The notes under the pieces were generated by a model. The model was not told where the DNA came from and ran no database searches. It was given only the letters and a program-made list of their open reading frames with translations. Source: Thioalkalivibrio sp. ALJ24 (lineage in GTDB: Bacteria > Pseudomonadota > Gammaproteobacteria > Ectothiorhodospirales > Ectothiorhodospiraceae). From it: 64,000 nucleotides of DNA. Below are positions 24,408 to 36,503 of this stretch, one piece after another. The DNA lies in the NCBI RefSeq assembly GCF_000377785.1, contig NZ_KB898727.1, positions 1 through 64,000 on the forward strand. Reading direction: 5' to 3'. Each line of letters begins with the position of its first letter. Positions within the stretch are counted from its first letter, which is position 1. The position numbers and the translations under genes were made by a program.

Positions 24408-25841
24408 TCAGTCGGCGGCCGCGGCCGCCACGTCGCGCGCGGCCTGCAGCCGGACACGGGTGCGCTCCGGGCCCAGATATTCGCGGATGCGCGGCAGCTC
24501 AGGCCCGAAGGTCTGTCCCGACAGCGCCGCGCGCAGCGGCATGAACAGGCCGCGCCCCTTGCGCCCGGTGGCCGCCCCCGCGGCCTTTGCCATTTCGGAG
24601 AAATCCCTGCTGGTGTCCAGCGCCTCCAGCGCGGCCTCGAACAAAGCCGGCCCGGCACCCTCGATCTCCCCGCGGGCCGCCTCGCTCAGCGGCGCCGGAT
24701 CCTCGGCGAACGCGGCCACCCAGCGCCGCGCGTCTTCGACCGATGCGATGTTGTCGCGCGCCAGCGCAATCCACTCCGCGCACCCGGCCTCCGGCAGCGG
24801 GTCCAGCACGCCCAGCCCCGCGAGATGCGCCTGCAGATCCGTGTCCGACAGCGCACGCAGGGCCTCGGCCTGCCAGTGCTCCAGCTGGCGCGGATCATGG
24901 CGCGCCGCGGAATGGCCGATGCGAGCCGGATCGAAACCCTGCGCCAGCCCGTCCAGCGACAGCAGCCCCTCCTCCTCGTAGCGATGGCCCAGCCGCGCGA
25001 GGTGGTTGAGGATCGCCAGCGGCAGCACCCCGGCCTCGCGCAGCTCGCGGATGCTGGCCGAACCGTTGCGCTTGGACAGCGGGGCCCCGTCGTCGCCGTT
25101 GACCAGCGGCAGGTGGTGGTACCCGGGCGCCGGCAGTTCCAGCGCCTCCAGCAACAGCAGCTGGCGCGGCGTGTTGGCGATGTGATCCTCGCCGCGCACC
25201 ACGTCGGTCACCCCCATCAGGGCGTCGTCCACCGCATTGGAAAAGAAGAACGCCGGCGTGCCGTCCGAGCGCCGGATCACGAAGTCGCCGATCTCGTCGG
25301 TGCGGAACTTCACCGCGCCGCGCACTCCGTCCTCGAAGCGCACCGTGCGCCCCAGCGGCACGCGGAAACGCAGGGTCGGGCGCTGCCCTTCGGCCTCGCG
25401 GCGGCGCGCCTCCTCCGGGTCCAGTCCGGCACAGGTGCCCGGGTAACGCGGCGGCTTGCCCTGGGCACGCATGCGCTTGCGCCCGCGCTCGAGCTCTTCC
25501 GGCGTGCAGAAACACGGATACGCCAGACCGGCCGCGATCAGACGATCGTAGTAGGCCTGGTAGAGCCCGGTACGCTGGGACTGGGCATAGGGGCCGGCGT
25601 CGCCGGCGGCCGCACCGTACCCCTCGTCCCAGTCCAGCCCCAGCCAGTGCAGATCCTGCTGCAGCGCCTCAACGAACTCCGCGCGCGAGCGCTCGGCGTC
25701 GGTGTCCTCGATACGCAGCAGAAAATGCCCGCCGCGCGCCCGCGCCAGCAGGGCGCTGAACAGTGCAGTACGCAGATTGCCAAGGTGCAGCAGCCCGGTG
25801 GGACTGGGCGCGAAACGGGTGCGGGTCACGGTTGTCGTCAT
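24408..25841 (-). CDS. gltX: Glutamate-tRNA ligase
   Basis: The 477-aa class I aminoacyl-tRNA synthetase charges tRNA-Glu. The HIGH-type motif is in FAPSPTGLLHLGN (near residue 8) and the KMSKS-type motif is LSKRNGS, as is normal for GltX. The start at 25841 is one of two nearby ATGs (the other is 25850); neither has a clear ribosome site. It is divergent from the cyclophilin gene and convergent with folD. Confidence 0.93.
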   Translation of the reverse strand: MTTTVTRTRFAPSPTGLLHLGNLRTALFSALLARARGGHFLLRIEDTDAERSRAEFVEALQQDLHWLGLDWDEGYGAAAGDAGPYAQSQRTGLYQAYYDRLIAAGLAYPCFCTPEELERGRKRMRAQGKPPRYPGTCAGLDPEEARRREAEGQRPTLRFRVPLGRTVRFEDGVRGAVKFRTDEIGDFVIRRSDGTPAFFFSNAVDDALMGVTDVVRGEDHIANTPRQLLLLEALELPAPGYHHLPLVNGDDGAPLSKRNGSASIRELREAGVLPLAILNHLARLGHRYEEEGLLSLDGLAQGFDPARIGHSAARHDPRQLEHWQAEALRALSDTDLQAHLAGLGVLDPLPEAGCAEWIALARDNIASVEDARRWVAAFAEDPAPLSEAARGEIEGAGPALFEAALEALDTSRDFSEMAKAAGAATGRKGRGLFMPLRAALSGQTFGPELPRIREYLGPERTRVRLQAARDVAAAAAD

Positions 25842-25972
25842 GGCGCGCATGGTAGCCGAGCGGCCTCGGTGCGACCAGCGCCGCCCCGCCAAAGGGGGAG
25901 CGCGAGGCGGGCCGACTGGAACCTGCGGGGGCCCGCGGTTACCATGCCGGCTCCTGATTCCGGAGTGTCGTC

Positions 25973-26560
25973 ATGCCCCGTCCTGTTTCGTCGGCCGGCA
26001 TCGCCGCGGCTCTCCTGATCCTCGTCCTCAGCTTTCCGGGAGCCCTCATGGCCGAATCCAGCCCCAAGGTCGCGCTTGAAACCACGCACGGCCGCATCGT
26101 CCTGCAACTCGACGCCGAAGCGGCGCCGGAGACCGTTGCCAACTTCCTGCAGTACGTCGACGACGGCTTCTACGACGGCACGCTGTTCCACCGCGTGATC
26201 CCCGGCTTCATGGTCCAGGGCGGCGGCATGGACAAGGACATGCGCCAGAAGCCCACGCGCGACCCGATCCGCAACGAGGCGGACAACGGCCTGAAGAACA
26301 AGGTCGGCGCGGTCTCCATGGCCCGCACCCAGGATCCGCACTCGGCCACCGCGCAGTTCTTCATCAACGTGAACGACAACGACTTCCTCAACCACACCGC
26401 ACCCAACCCGCAGGGCTGGGGTTACACGGTGTTCGGCGAAGTGGTCGAGGGCATGGACGTCGTGCGCGCCATCGAGGGCGTGCCCACCGGCCGTTCCGGC
26501 ATGCATCAGGACGTGCCGAAGGAACCCGTGGTCCTGGAAAGCGCCCGCCGCGCCGACTGA
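25973..26560 (+). CDS. ppiA: Periplasmic cyclophilin-type peptidyl-prolyl isomerase
   Basis: The 195-aa protein has a signal peptide (residues 1 to about 27, [17 protein letters not shown]), then a complete cyclophilin domain with [13 protein letters not shown] and AQFFINV. It catalyses cis-trans isomerization of prolyl bonds in exported proteins. It lies 6 bases before lpxH, with which it forms an operon; this pairing is common in proteobacteria. Confidence 0.9.
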   Translation: MPRPVSSAGIAAALLILVLSFPGALMAESSPKVALETTHGRIVLQLDAEAAPETVANFLQYVDDGFYDGTLFHRVIPGFMVQGGGMDKDMRQKPTRDPIRNEADNGLKNKVGAVSMARTQDPHSATAQFFINVNDNDFLNHTAPNPQGWGYTVFGEVVEGMDVVRAIEGVPTGRSGMHQDVPKEPVVLESARRAD

Positions 26561-26566
26561 TCCCCC

Positions 26567-27322
26567 GTGAGTGAGGCCGCGCCCGCCCTGGTCATCTCCG
26601 ACCTGCACCTGGAGCGCGAACCCGGGCCGACGCTGGATGCCGTCCTCGGCTTCCTCGACGGCCCGGCGCGGGCCGCCTCGGTGCTCTACGTCCTCGGCGA
26701 CCTGTTCGAATACTGGGTGGGGGACGACGCTCCGCACCCGGCGGCAGAGCAACTGGCCGCGGCGCTCTCCGCGCTGGAGGCGCCGGTCGTGTTCATCCAT
26801 GGCAACCGCGACTTCCTCGTGGGCCCGGAGTACGCCGCACGCGCCGGCATGACCCTCGCCCCGGAACCACTGCATGCCGCCCTGCCCTGCGGCCCGGCCC
26901 TGCTGATGCATGGCGACTCCCTGTGCACCGACGATACCGAACACCTGGCCTTTCGCCAGATGGTGCGCAGCGAGGCTTGGCAACGGGACTTCCTCGCCCT
27001 GCCACTGGAGGAGCGCATCGCGCGCGCCGAATCCATGCGCGAGGCCAGCCGCGAGAACGGACAGACGAAGGCCGATGCCATCATGGACGTGAATCCCGCC
27101 GCCGTGGCGGATACCTTCCGCGAGGCCGATATCCCGCTGATGATCCACGGGCACACCCACCGGCCCGCGATCCACGATCTGGAGGTTGGCGGACAGCCCC
27201 GTCAGCGCTGCGTGTTGCCGGCCTGGGACGAGCACCCCGGCTTCCTCGAAGTCGGCCCGCAGGGCCCGGTACTGCGCCAGCTGGACGAAACCCCTTACCC
27301 CGCACGCCTGCTCCACGCCTGA
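26567..27322 (+). CDS. lpxH: UDP-2,3-diacylglucosamine diphosphatase LpxH
   Basis: The 251-aa calcineurin-type phosphoesterase starts at GTG 26567. Metal-binding motifs are SDLHLE (residues 11-16), GDLFEYW, GNRDFL and HGHTHRP. It makes lipid X from UDP-diacylglucosamine in lipid A synthesis at the inner membrane. The length and the gap to the cyclophilin gene are typical. Confidence 0.92.
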   Translation: MSEAAPALVISDLHLEREPGPTLDAVLGFLDGPARAASVLYVLGDLFEYWVGDDAPHPAAEQLAAALSALEAPVVFIHGNRDFLVGPEYAARAGMTLAPEPLHAALPCGPALLMHGDSLCTDDTEHLAFRQMVRSEAWQRDFLALPLEERIARAESMREASRENGQTKADAIMDVNPAAVADTFREADIPLMIHGHTHRPAIHDLEVGGQPRQRCVLPAWDEHPGFLEVGPQGPVLRQLDETPYPARLLHA

Positions 27323-27337
27323 AGCCGCCTGCGGGAT

Positions 27338-28180
27338 TCAGTCCCGTACCTGCGCCTCCAGCGCCCCCATCTCCGACTCGGTGAACCCTGCCGCCAGGCG
27401 GGCCTCATGCGCGAACGGCGGCCGGACCCGCCCCGGCATATGTTCGGCCAGCAGCTCCAGGAACAGCGGCTCGGGATCGAGCCCGCGTGCATGGGCCAGC
27501 TCGCGGAACCAGCGCGTGCCGATCGCCACGTGGGCGACCTCCTCGCGCTGGATGATCTCCAGCAGCGCCACGGTCGCGTGATCGCCCGCCGCCGTCAGGC
27601 GCTCGATCATGCCGGGGGTGACGTCCAGCCCGCGCGCCTCCAGCACGCGCGGCACCAGCGCCATGCGCACCATCACGTCGTGATCGGTCAAAAGCGCCGC
27701 CTCCCACAGCCCGTTGTGAGCAGGCAGGTCGCCGTAATCCGCCCCCAGCTCGTGGAGCCGCGCACGCAACAGCCGGAAATGGCGCGCCTCCTCGGCCGCC
27801 ACCTGCAGCCAGTCGCTGACGAACGGCGCCGGCATGTCGCGAAAGCGATACACGGCATCCAGGGCCAGATTGATCGCGTTGAACTCGATATGCGCGACCG
27901 CGTGCACCAGCGCCACCCGCCCGGCCGTGGTGTGCAGCCCGCGCCGCGGCAGATCCTTCGGGTGCACCAGCACGGGGTGTTCGGGCCGCCCCGGCACCTC
28001 CATGCGTTCCGGTGCCGGGGCACTCCCGGCCTCCAGCTCGCCCGCCCACCAACCGCGCATGAGCTCCAGCGCCCGCTCGCACTTGGTCTCCGGGTCCCGC
28101 TCGCGTAACGCGGCCTCGGCCGCGCGAAAGACACCGCCCGGTTCGGGCGCGGATTCAGGGCTCGGATTCGTCTCGGACAT
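27338..28180 (-). CDS. DUF455-family ferritin-like protein
   Basis: The 280-aa protein is made of helices with paired Glu and His residues: AHIEFNAINLALDAVYRF, AAEEARHF and REEVAHVAIG, which match a di-iron ferritin-like four-helix bundle of the DUF455 family. The function is not known; similarity to the tRNA-modifying MiaE group has been suggested for such folds. It lies 18 bases after copA and is probably co-transcribed, so a role in metal or oxidative stress is possible but not shown. Confidence 0.8.
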   Translation of the reverse strand: MSETNPSPESAPEPGGVFRAAEAALRERDPETKCERALELMRGWWAGELEAGSAPAPERMEVPGRPEHPVLVHPKDLPRRGLHTTAGRVALVHAVAHIEFNAINLALDAVYRFRDMPAPFVSDWLQVAAEEARHFRLLRARLHELGADYGDLPAHNGLWEAALLTDHDVMVRMALVPRVLEARGLDVTPGMIERLTAAGDHATVALLEIIQREEVAHVAIGTRWFRELAHARGLDPEPLFLELLAEHMPGRVRPPFAHEARLAAGFTESEMGALEAQVRD

Positions 28181-28198
28181 GCCGCACAGGATACCCCG

Positions 28199-30697
<2,499 letters not shown>

Positions 30698-30895
30698 CGG
30701 GTCGCTCCTGAGTGGTCACTGCACCGCGTTCATCGAACCGGATGCCCCGGCCGCACTCCTCCCGGTGTTGTAGTCCCCCGGCGGGCGAGTTGCCAACCGG
30801 CTGACCACCCGCCATACCGGCTACCCCACGGCGACAACGAGCAGCCAGAGCCAGAATCGAGCTCGCCGCCATACCCCGGGGCGAGATGAATGGGG

Positions 30896-32086
30896 TCAGA
30901 GAGCGTCGAGCCCACGGGCCAGGTCGCGCTGGATGTCGGCGACCGACTCCAGCCCGACCGCGACCCGTACCAGGGCCTCGGTGATGCCCTGGGCCTCGCG
31001 CTTGTCCGGATCCACGCGGCCGTGGGTGGTGGTGGCCGGGTGGGTGATGGTGGTCCTGGTATCGCCCAGGTTCGCGGTGATCGACAGGAACCTCGTTGCG
31101 TCGATCACCGACCAGGCCGCTTCGCGCCCGCCGGCAACCTCGAAGCTCAGCACGCCGCCGAAGCCGCTTTGCTGGCGCTTCGCGATCGCATGCTGCGGGT
31201 GGGATTCGAGCCCCGGGTAATGCACCGCGGTGACCTTCGGGTGGGCCTGAAGCCACTGCGCCAGGGCCTGCGCGTTGTCGCTGTGGGCACGCATGCGCAG
31301 GGCCAGGGTCTCCAGCCCCTTCAGAAACACCCAGGCGTTGAACGGCGACAGGGTCGGGCCGGCGGTGCGCAGGAAGCCGTAGACATCCTTGCCCACACGC
31401 TCGGCATCACCGACGACCGCGCCGCCCAGGCAGCGGCCCTGGCCGTCGAGGAACTTGGTCGCCGAGTGGATGATGATGTCGGCACCCAGATCCAGCGGAC
31501 GCTGCAGGATCGGCGTGCAGAAGCAGTTGTCCACCGCCAGCAGCGCGTCATGGCGATGCGCGGCCTCGGCGAGCGCGGCGATGTCCACCACCTCGCCCAG
31601 CGGGTTGGACGGCGTCTCGCAGAAGTACAGCCGGGTGTTCGGCTGGGTCGCGGCCTCCCAGGCCTCGAGGTTCGACAGCTCGACGTAGGTCACCTCGACG
31701 CCGAAACGTGCGAGGTAGTTGTTGAACAGCACCGTGGTGGTACCGAACACCGAGCGCGAGCAGACCACGTGATCGCCGGCCTTCAGCAGCCCCATCATGG
31801 TCGCGAGGATCGCCGACATCCCGGAGGCGGTGGCCACGCAGGCCTCGCCTCCCTCCAGCGCCGCGAGCCGCTCCTGGAAGGTACGCACCGTGGGGTTGGT
31901 GAAGCGCGAGTAGATGTTGCCGGGCGACTCCCCGCCAAACCGCGCGGCGGCCTCCGCGGCACTGCCGAACACGAAGCTGGAGGTCGGGAAGATCGCCTCG
32001 GAGTGTTCCTGTTCCGGGGTCCGGTGGTAACCGTGGCGAATGGCGACGGTGGCGGGATCGTAGTCGGCGGGGTCGAACTCGTGCAT
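30896..32086 (-). CDS. metZ: O-succinylhomoserine sulfhydrylase
   Basis: The 396-aa PLP enzyme of the Cys/Met metabolism family (cystathionine gamma-synthase fold) makes homocysteine from O-succinylhomoserine and sulfide. The PLP lysine is in HSATKFLDGQG; other motifs are YSRFTNPT and ETPSNP. The start is ATG 32086; the longer frame overlaps alr and is not used. It ends the dnaB-alr-metZ run. The stop lies within a CTCTGACCCCATT sequence that resembles the conserved end of REP-type repeats. Confidence 0.9.
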   Translation of the reverse strand: MHEFDPADYDPATVAIRHGYHRTPEQEHSEAIFPTSSFVFGSAAEAAARFGGESPGNIYSRFTNPTVRTFQERLAALEGGEACVATASGMSAILATMMGLLKAGDHVVCSRSVFGTTTVLFNNYLARFGVEVTYVELSNLEAWEAATQPNTRLYFCETPSNPLGEVVDIAALAEAAHRHDALLAVDNCFCTPILQRPLDLGADIIIHSATKFLDGQGRCLGGAVVGDAERVGKDVYGFLRTAGPTLSPFNAWVFLKGLETLALRMRAHSDNAQALAQWLQAHPKVTAVHYPGLESHPQHAIAKRQQSGFGGVLSFEVAGGREAAWSVIDATRFLSITANLGDTRTTITHPATTTHGRVDPDKREAQGITEALVRVAVGLESVADIQRDLARGLDAL

Positions 32087-32141
32087 TGGGGCTTCCTGGC
32101 TCGCGTGAACGGGCCAGTTTACGGATGCCCGCCGGCACTCG

Positions 32142-33248
32142 CTACGCCGGGCGCAGGCGCCCCGCCACCCGGGTGAGCAGCTCGTAGCCGATGGTGCCGG
32201 CGGCACGCGCCACACGTTCCACCGGCAGCCCCTCGCCCCACAGGGTCGCGAGGTCCCCCACCCCGGCCTCGGGCACCCCGGAGAGATCCACCGCGAGCAT
32301 GTCCATCGACACCCGCCCGACCAGCGGGCAGAGCTGACCGCGTACCCGCACCGGCGTGCCGGTGGGGGCGTGGCGCGGGTAACCGTCCGCATAGCCCATG
32401 GCCACGATGCCGATGCGCTCCCCGCCATGCGCGGTCCAGGTAGCGCCGTAGCCGACCCCGTCGCCGGGCGCGGGATGCTGGATCCCGATGACCGGGGCCT
32501 GCACGGTCATCACCGGGCGCAGGTCGGCATCCGGCCCCTCCGGCGGCGTGTCGGCCGGTACCGAGGCCGGGTGACAGCCGTAGAGCATGATGCCAGGCCG
32601 GGCGCGGAAGGCCTCGTCCGCGCCGTGCCCGTCCCCGCGCCCCCAGCCGGCAAAAAGCGCCGCCGAGTTGGCCACCGAACGCGCCCCGTCGCGCCCCGCG
32701 ACGATCGAGCGGAAGGCCGCGAGCTGCGCCGCATTGTGGTCGTCCGCCGGATCGTCGGCGCAGGCCATGTGGGTCATCCAGTGCAGGCCCTGCCCGCCAT
32801 GGCCGGCCGAGCGCAGCGCATGTTCCACCCGATCGGCTTCGCCCGGAACAAACCCCAGACGATTCATCCCGGTATTGAATTTGACCCAGACCTCGGGGAG
32901 CACTACCCCCGCCTGCGCCAGTGCGTCCAGCTGGAAGCGGGCATGCAGCGCCGGCTGCAGCGCCAGCTCGGCACAGCGACGCACCCCCGCCGCATCCCGC
33001 GGCCCCTGCAGCACCAGCAGCGGCCCGTCGTATCCGGCCCCGCGCAGGGCCTCGGCCTCTTCCACCGCGGACACCGCCAGCCCATCGGCGTCTTCCGCCA
33101 GGGTCCGCGCGGTCCATTCGAGCCCGTGGCCGTAGCCCTCGGCCTTGATCACCGGCCACATCCCAACCCCGGGGGCCAGACCGCGCGCCAGGGCAAGATT
33201 GTGGCGCAAGGCGTCGGGATCGAGCCGGATGCTGGCCGCTCGCTGCAT
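32142..33248 (-). CDS. alr: Alanine racemase
   Basis: The 368-aa PLP enzyme converts L- to D-alanine for peptidoglycan. The PLP lysine lies in VIKAEGYGHG (about residues 33-42), and the opposing-subunit catalytic tyrosine is expected in GYGATW. The sequence GRVSMDML is also diagnostic. It follows dnaB by 7 bases and precedes metZ by 55. Confidence 0.93.
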   Translation of the reverse strand: MQRAASIRLDPDALRHNLALARGLAPGVGMWPVIKAEGYGHGLEWTARTLAEDADGLAVSAVEEAEALRGAGYDGPLLVLQGPRDAAGVRRCAELALQPALHARFQLDALAQAGVVLPEVWVKFNTGMNRLGFVPGEADRVEHALRSAGHGGQGLHWMTHMACADDPADDHNAAQLAAFRSIVAGRDGARSVANSAALFAGWGRGDGHGADEAFRARPGIMLYGCHPASVPADTPPEGPDADLRPVMTVQAPVIGIQHPAPGDGVGYGATWTAHGGERIGIVAMGYADGYPRHAPTGTPVRVRGQLCPLVGRVSMDMLAVDLSGVPEAGVGDLATLWGEGLPVERVARAAGTIGYELLTRVAGRLRPA

Positions 33249-33255
33249 GCCGCAC

Positions 33256-35880
33256 TCAGGCCTCGGGGCCGACGTCCCCGTACACGTCCGGGGCGTAGTT
33301 CTCGAAGCGGGTGAACTGCCCGCGGAACGTCAGCCGCACGGTGCCGATCGGCCCGTTACGCTGCTTGCCGATGATAATCTCGGCGGTGCCCTTGTCCGGC
33401 GACTCCTCGTTATAGACCTCGTCGCGATAGACGAACGCGATGATGTCTGCGTCCTGTTCAATCGCTCCCGAGTTGTGGCTTACGATGCCGTCCGCCAGCC
33501 AGCAGGCATTTCCGGGGACGGTCAGGTCGAAGACCTCTTCCTCGCCCTCCTCCTCGATGGACACCACGCGATCCCAGAACAGATCGTCGGAGGCCAGTTC
33601 GTTCAGCCAGGGATCGTCGAGGATCTCGGCATAACTCGACAGGGTCTGGCGCGACGGAGCGAAGCCGAAATGGGCGTTGCCACCGTACGCGGTGTCCCGG
33701 GACGCCGCCATGTGGCGATGGCTGACCCCCTGTTGCCGCATCCGTTCGCGAACATGGTCGAAGACTTCCTGCGGCAGCGTGTCCGTGTTGGTCCCGCCAT
33801 CGGCACGCTTCAGGGAGTTGAGCATCCGGCGGGCGATCCCCTCCTGCTCGCCCACGGCACCGATCTCGCGCAGAAAGATCCGCTGCTGCTCGCCTCCGGA
33901 GACGTCTGCCGTGAACCATCCCTGGCTGTTGGCGGGTACCACGTGGCGTATGCGGGCCACGATACCGAATCGCAGCAGGAGCGCCGCGACATCCTGCGCC
34001 AGGCGTTCGCTGGCGGTCGAGAAATAGATGCGATGGCGTCCGCTGCTGGCAGTGGTGATACTCCCGTCGGTCGCCCACAGATGTCGCAGGAACAACGCCA
34101 GCCGTTGTCGGGGTTGCCGGTAGACCCCTTCGGGGATGTGTTTCTCGCGTGAACGCTGACCGAAGATGCCGAGTCCTTTCAGCCATCCGCCCACCCCGGC
34201 CGGGTGCCAGCGATTGCCGTTGCCCCGGATCACGAGCTGGTGCCACTTTCCACGCCCCGGGTATCGCGTGACCTCCGAGCCCATTGCGCTCGCTGCGGCA
34301 GCCACGGTTTCACTGTTGTGTTCGCTCGCCGTGGTGTACCGCAGCGGCTGCCCCTTGACGTAGCTGCCATCGCCCAGGAGGTGGGCCAGAAGAACCAGCT
34401 CGTGCTCCGGCCAGGGCCGGACATCGACCGGTTCAGGGATCCGGCGCGCGACCGCCAGACGGTCGCCCGGCGCCAGCTCCCGGACCTGCTTCCAGCCATA
34501 CAGCGCCCGCAGCCGATGGTCCGGGGTGCAGCGGATACTGCGACCACTGGCCAGGCGCACCCGCACGACGGGCCGCGTCCCAACCGACCAGACCAGATCC
34601 GTATCAGCCTGTTCCATCCGGCCACCGGCCCCCATCGACACCACGCCCGGCGTCGCACCCGTCAGCTCCCGAACCCGAACATGGCGGCCATCCGCCAGTA
34701 CGACCCGGGTATCTCCTGTCACGCATTCGCGCAGGTCGGACATCACCGGGCGCTTGTTCGGGCGCTGTTCCAGCGAGCGGTTGAGCTGCGACAGCGCGAT
34801 CACCGGCACCTCCAGCTCCTTGGCCAGGGCCTTGAGCGAGCGCGAGATCTCGGAGATCTCGTGGGCCCGGTTCTCGCCGGAACCCGGGTACTGCATCAAC
34901 TGGAGGTAGTCGACCACGATCAGCTTGAGGCTCTTGTGCTCGCGCATCAGACGCCGCGCGCGGGCTCGCAGCTCGGTGGGGGTGAGCGCCGGGGTGTCGT
35001 CCACGAACAGCGGGGCGCCGGAGAGCATCTGCACGGCACTGGTCAGACGCGGCCAGTCGCCGTCGTCCAGGCGTCCGGAACGGAGTTTCTGCTGGTTGAT
35101 CCGGCCCATCGAGGACAGCAGGCGCATCGCGATCTGTTCGCCCGGCATCTCCATGGAGAAGATCGCCACCGGCTCCTCGTTCTTCATCGCCACGTATTCG
35201 GCGATGTTCATCGCGAAGCTGGTCTTCCCCATCGACGGGCGTCCGGCCACGATGATCAGGTCGGAGGGGTTCAGCCCGGAGGTCAGCTCGTCCAGGTCCT
35301 GATAACCGGTGGCAATCCCGGTGATCGGACTGGTGCTTTCATAGAGATACTCGATCTGCTCGACGGCGGCCGCCAGCAGCGGTTTCATGCCGCGAAAGCC
35401 CTGGGCCCCGCGGGCACCCAGTTCGGCAATGCGGAAGACCTTCTGCTCCGCCTCGTCCAGCAGTTGCTTGGAGTCGCGCCCCTCCGGCGTGAAGGCCGAA
35501 TCGGCGATCTCGGTCCCCACCGAGATCAGGGATCGCAGGATGGAGCGTTCACGGACGATGTCGGCATAGGCCACGATGTTGGCCGCCGAGGGGGTTTCGC
35601 TGGCGAGCTGGCCCAGATACGCCATGCCGCCGGCCTCTTCCAGCTCGGCGGTGCGTTCCAGCTGCTCCGACACCGTGACCACGTCAAACGGCGCATTGCG
35701 CTCCGCCAGCTGCCCGACCGCACGGAACAGCACACGGTGGTCGTGGCGGTAAAAATCGTCCGCGGTGATGCGGTCGGCAACCCGGTCCCATGCCCCGTTG
35801 TCGAGCATCAGACCGCCAAGGACGGCCTGTTCGGCCTCCTCGGAGTGCGGCGGGACGCGCGGCATGTCCATCATCGCCAT
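33256..35880 (-). CDS. dnaB: Replicative DNA helicase DnaB with intein
   Basis: The 874-aa precursor contains a normal 456-aa DnaB helicase interrupted by an intein at residues 386-803. The helicase has the N-terminal collar domain, Walker A GRPSMGKT (residues 213-220), Walker B IVVDYLQLM, and the C-terminal IIIGKQRNGPIG. Extein flanks are SDLRE before and SGAIEQDAD after, so splicing restores a site that matches E. coli SDLRESGSIEQDAD. DnaB unwinds DNA at the fork. The gene sits between rplI and alr in the ribosomal-protein operon. The start is ATG 35880 with GAGGG upstream. Confidence 0.95.
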   Translation of the reverse strand: MAMMDMPRVPPHSEEAEQAVLGGLMLDNGAWDRVADRITADDFYRHDHRVLFRAVGQLAERNAPFDVVTVSEQLERTAELEEAGGMAYLGQLASETPSAANIVAYADIVRERSILRSLISVGTEIADSAFTPEGRDSKQLLDEAEQKVFRIAELGARGAQGFRGMKPLLAAAVEQIEYLYESTSPITGIATGYQDLDELTSGLNPSDLIIVAGRPSMGKTSFAMNIAEYVAMKNEEPVAIFSMEMPGEQIAMRLLSSMGRINQQKLRSGRLDDGDWPRLTSAVQMLSGAPLFVDDTPALTPTELRARARRLMREHKSLKLIVVDYLQLMQYPGSGENRAHEISEISRSLKALAKELEVPVIALSQLNRSLEQRPNKRPVMSDLRECVTGDTRVVLADGRHVRVRELTGATPGVVSMGAGGRMEQADTDLVWSVGTRPVVRVRLASGRSIRCTPDHRLRALYGWKQVRELAPGDRLAVARRIPEPVDVRPWPEHELVLLAHLLGDGSYVKGQPLRYTTASEHNSETVAAAASAMGSEVTRYPGRGKWHQLVIRGNGNRWHPAGVGGWLKGLGIFGQRSREKHIPEGVYRQPRQRLALFLRHLWATDGSITTASSGRHRIYFSTASERLAQDVAALLLRFGIVARIRHVVPANSQGWFTADVSGGEQQRIFLREIGAVGEQEGIARRMLNSLKRADGGTNTDTLPQEVFDHVRERMRQQGVSHRHMAASRDTAYGGNAHFGFAPSRQTLSSYAEILDDPWLNELASDDLFWDRVVSIEEEGEEEVFDLTVPGNACWLADGIVSHNSGAIEQDADIIAFVYRDEVYNEESPDKGTAEIIIGKQRNGPIGTVRLTFRGQFTRFENYAPDVYGDVGPEA
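33472..34725 (-). mobile_element. DnaB intein with LAGLIDADG homing endonuclease
   Basis: The 418-aa intein is a selfish protein element that cuts itself out of DnaB. It starts with Cys (CVTGDTRV), has the block B TPDH, and ends with a C-terminal GIVSHN followed by the +1 serine, so all splicing residues are present. Between them are two LAGLIDADG-type helices: LLAHLLGDGSY (about 497-507) and LRHLWATDGSI (about 598-608), both with their catalytic acid, so the homing endonuclease looks active. It uses the same conserved extein region as the cyanobacterial DnaB intein, but the insertion appears shifted by two residues (between Glu and Ser of RES). Confidence 0.95.
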
Positions 35881-35959
35881 GCCCTCGTCCCGCCGCGCTC
35901 ACGCGGGCCCGCGGCGGCAGCGGCCCGCCCGGCGGTCCGCCCGTCCGCCATCGGGTTCC

Positions 35960-36409
35960 TCACTCCTCGGGAGTGACGATGACGCGGATCTCGGCGTCCA
36001 CGCCGGAGTACAGGTGCACGCCGACCTCGAACTCGCCGGTCGCGCGCAGCGGGCCTTCCGGCATGCGCACTTCCTTCTTCTCGACCTCCACGCCCTTCGC
36101 GGTCAGCGCATCGGCGATATCCCCCGGGCTGACGGAACCGAACAGCTTGCCTTCGGCCCCCACCTTGGCGCGGATCTCCAGATCCATGCCGTCGAGCTTC
36201 TCGCGACGGGCCTCGGCAGCCGCCAGGGCCTCGGCCGCGGCCTTTTCCAGCTCGGCGCGACGTGCCTCGAATTCAGCGATGTTCTCGGCCGTGGCGAAGG
36301 CCGCCTTGCCCTGCGGAAGCAGGTAGTTACGTGCGAAACCCGGGCGCACGCGGACGCGATCGCCCAGCCCGCCGAGGTTGTCGATCTTTTCCAGCAGAAT
36401 GACTTCCAT
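35960..36409 (-). CDS. rplI: 50S ribosomal protein L9
   Basis: The 149-aa protein starts [17 protein letters not shown] and contains the family signature in [15 protein letters not shown]. The N-terminal domain binds 23S rRNA, and a long Ala/Glu-rich helix links to the C-terminal domain. It lies 79 bases before dnaB and after a repeat element that separates it from the DUF2232 gene. Confidence 0.96.
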   Translation of the reverse strand: MEVILLEKIDNLGGLGDRVRVRPGFARNYLLPQGKAAFATAENIAEFEARRAELEKAAAEALAAAEARREKLDGMDLEIRAKVGAEGKLFGSVSPGDIADALTAKGVEVEKKEVRMPEGPLRATGEFEVGVHLYSGVDAEIRVIVTPEE

Positions 36410-36503
36410 CTTGGTCTTCCCGTCAACGATTGAACCAGCGACCCGAGGTCGGGCCGTATTCTACACCGTGCGCCGCGACGGCGAACCGCCCGGCGCACGC
36501 TCA

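Noticed and set aside
33472-34725. Middle part of dnaB as a frameshifted or separate gene
   Set aside because: It is in frame throughout and has all intein splicing motifs.
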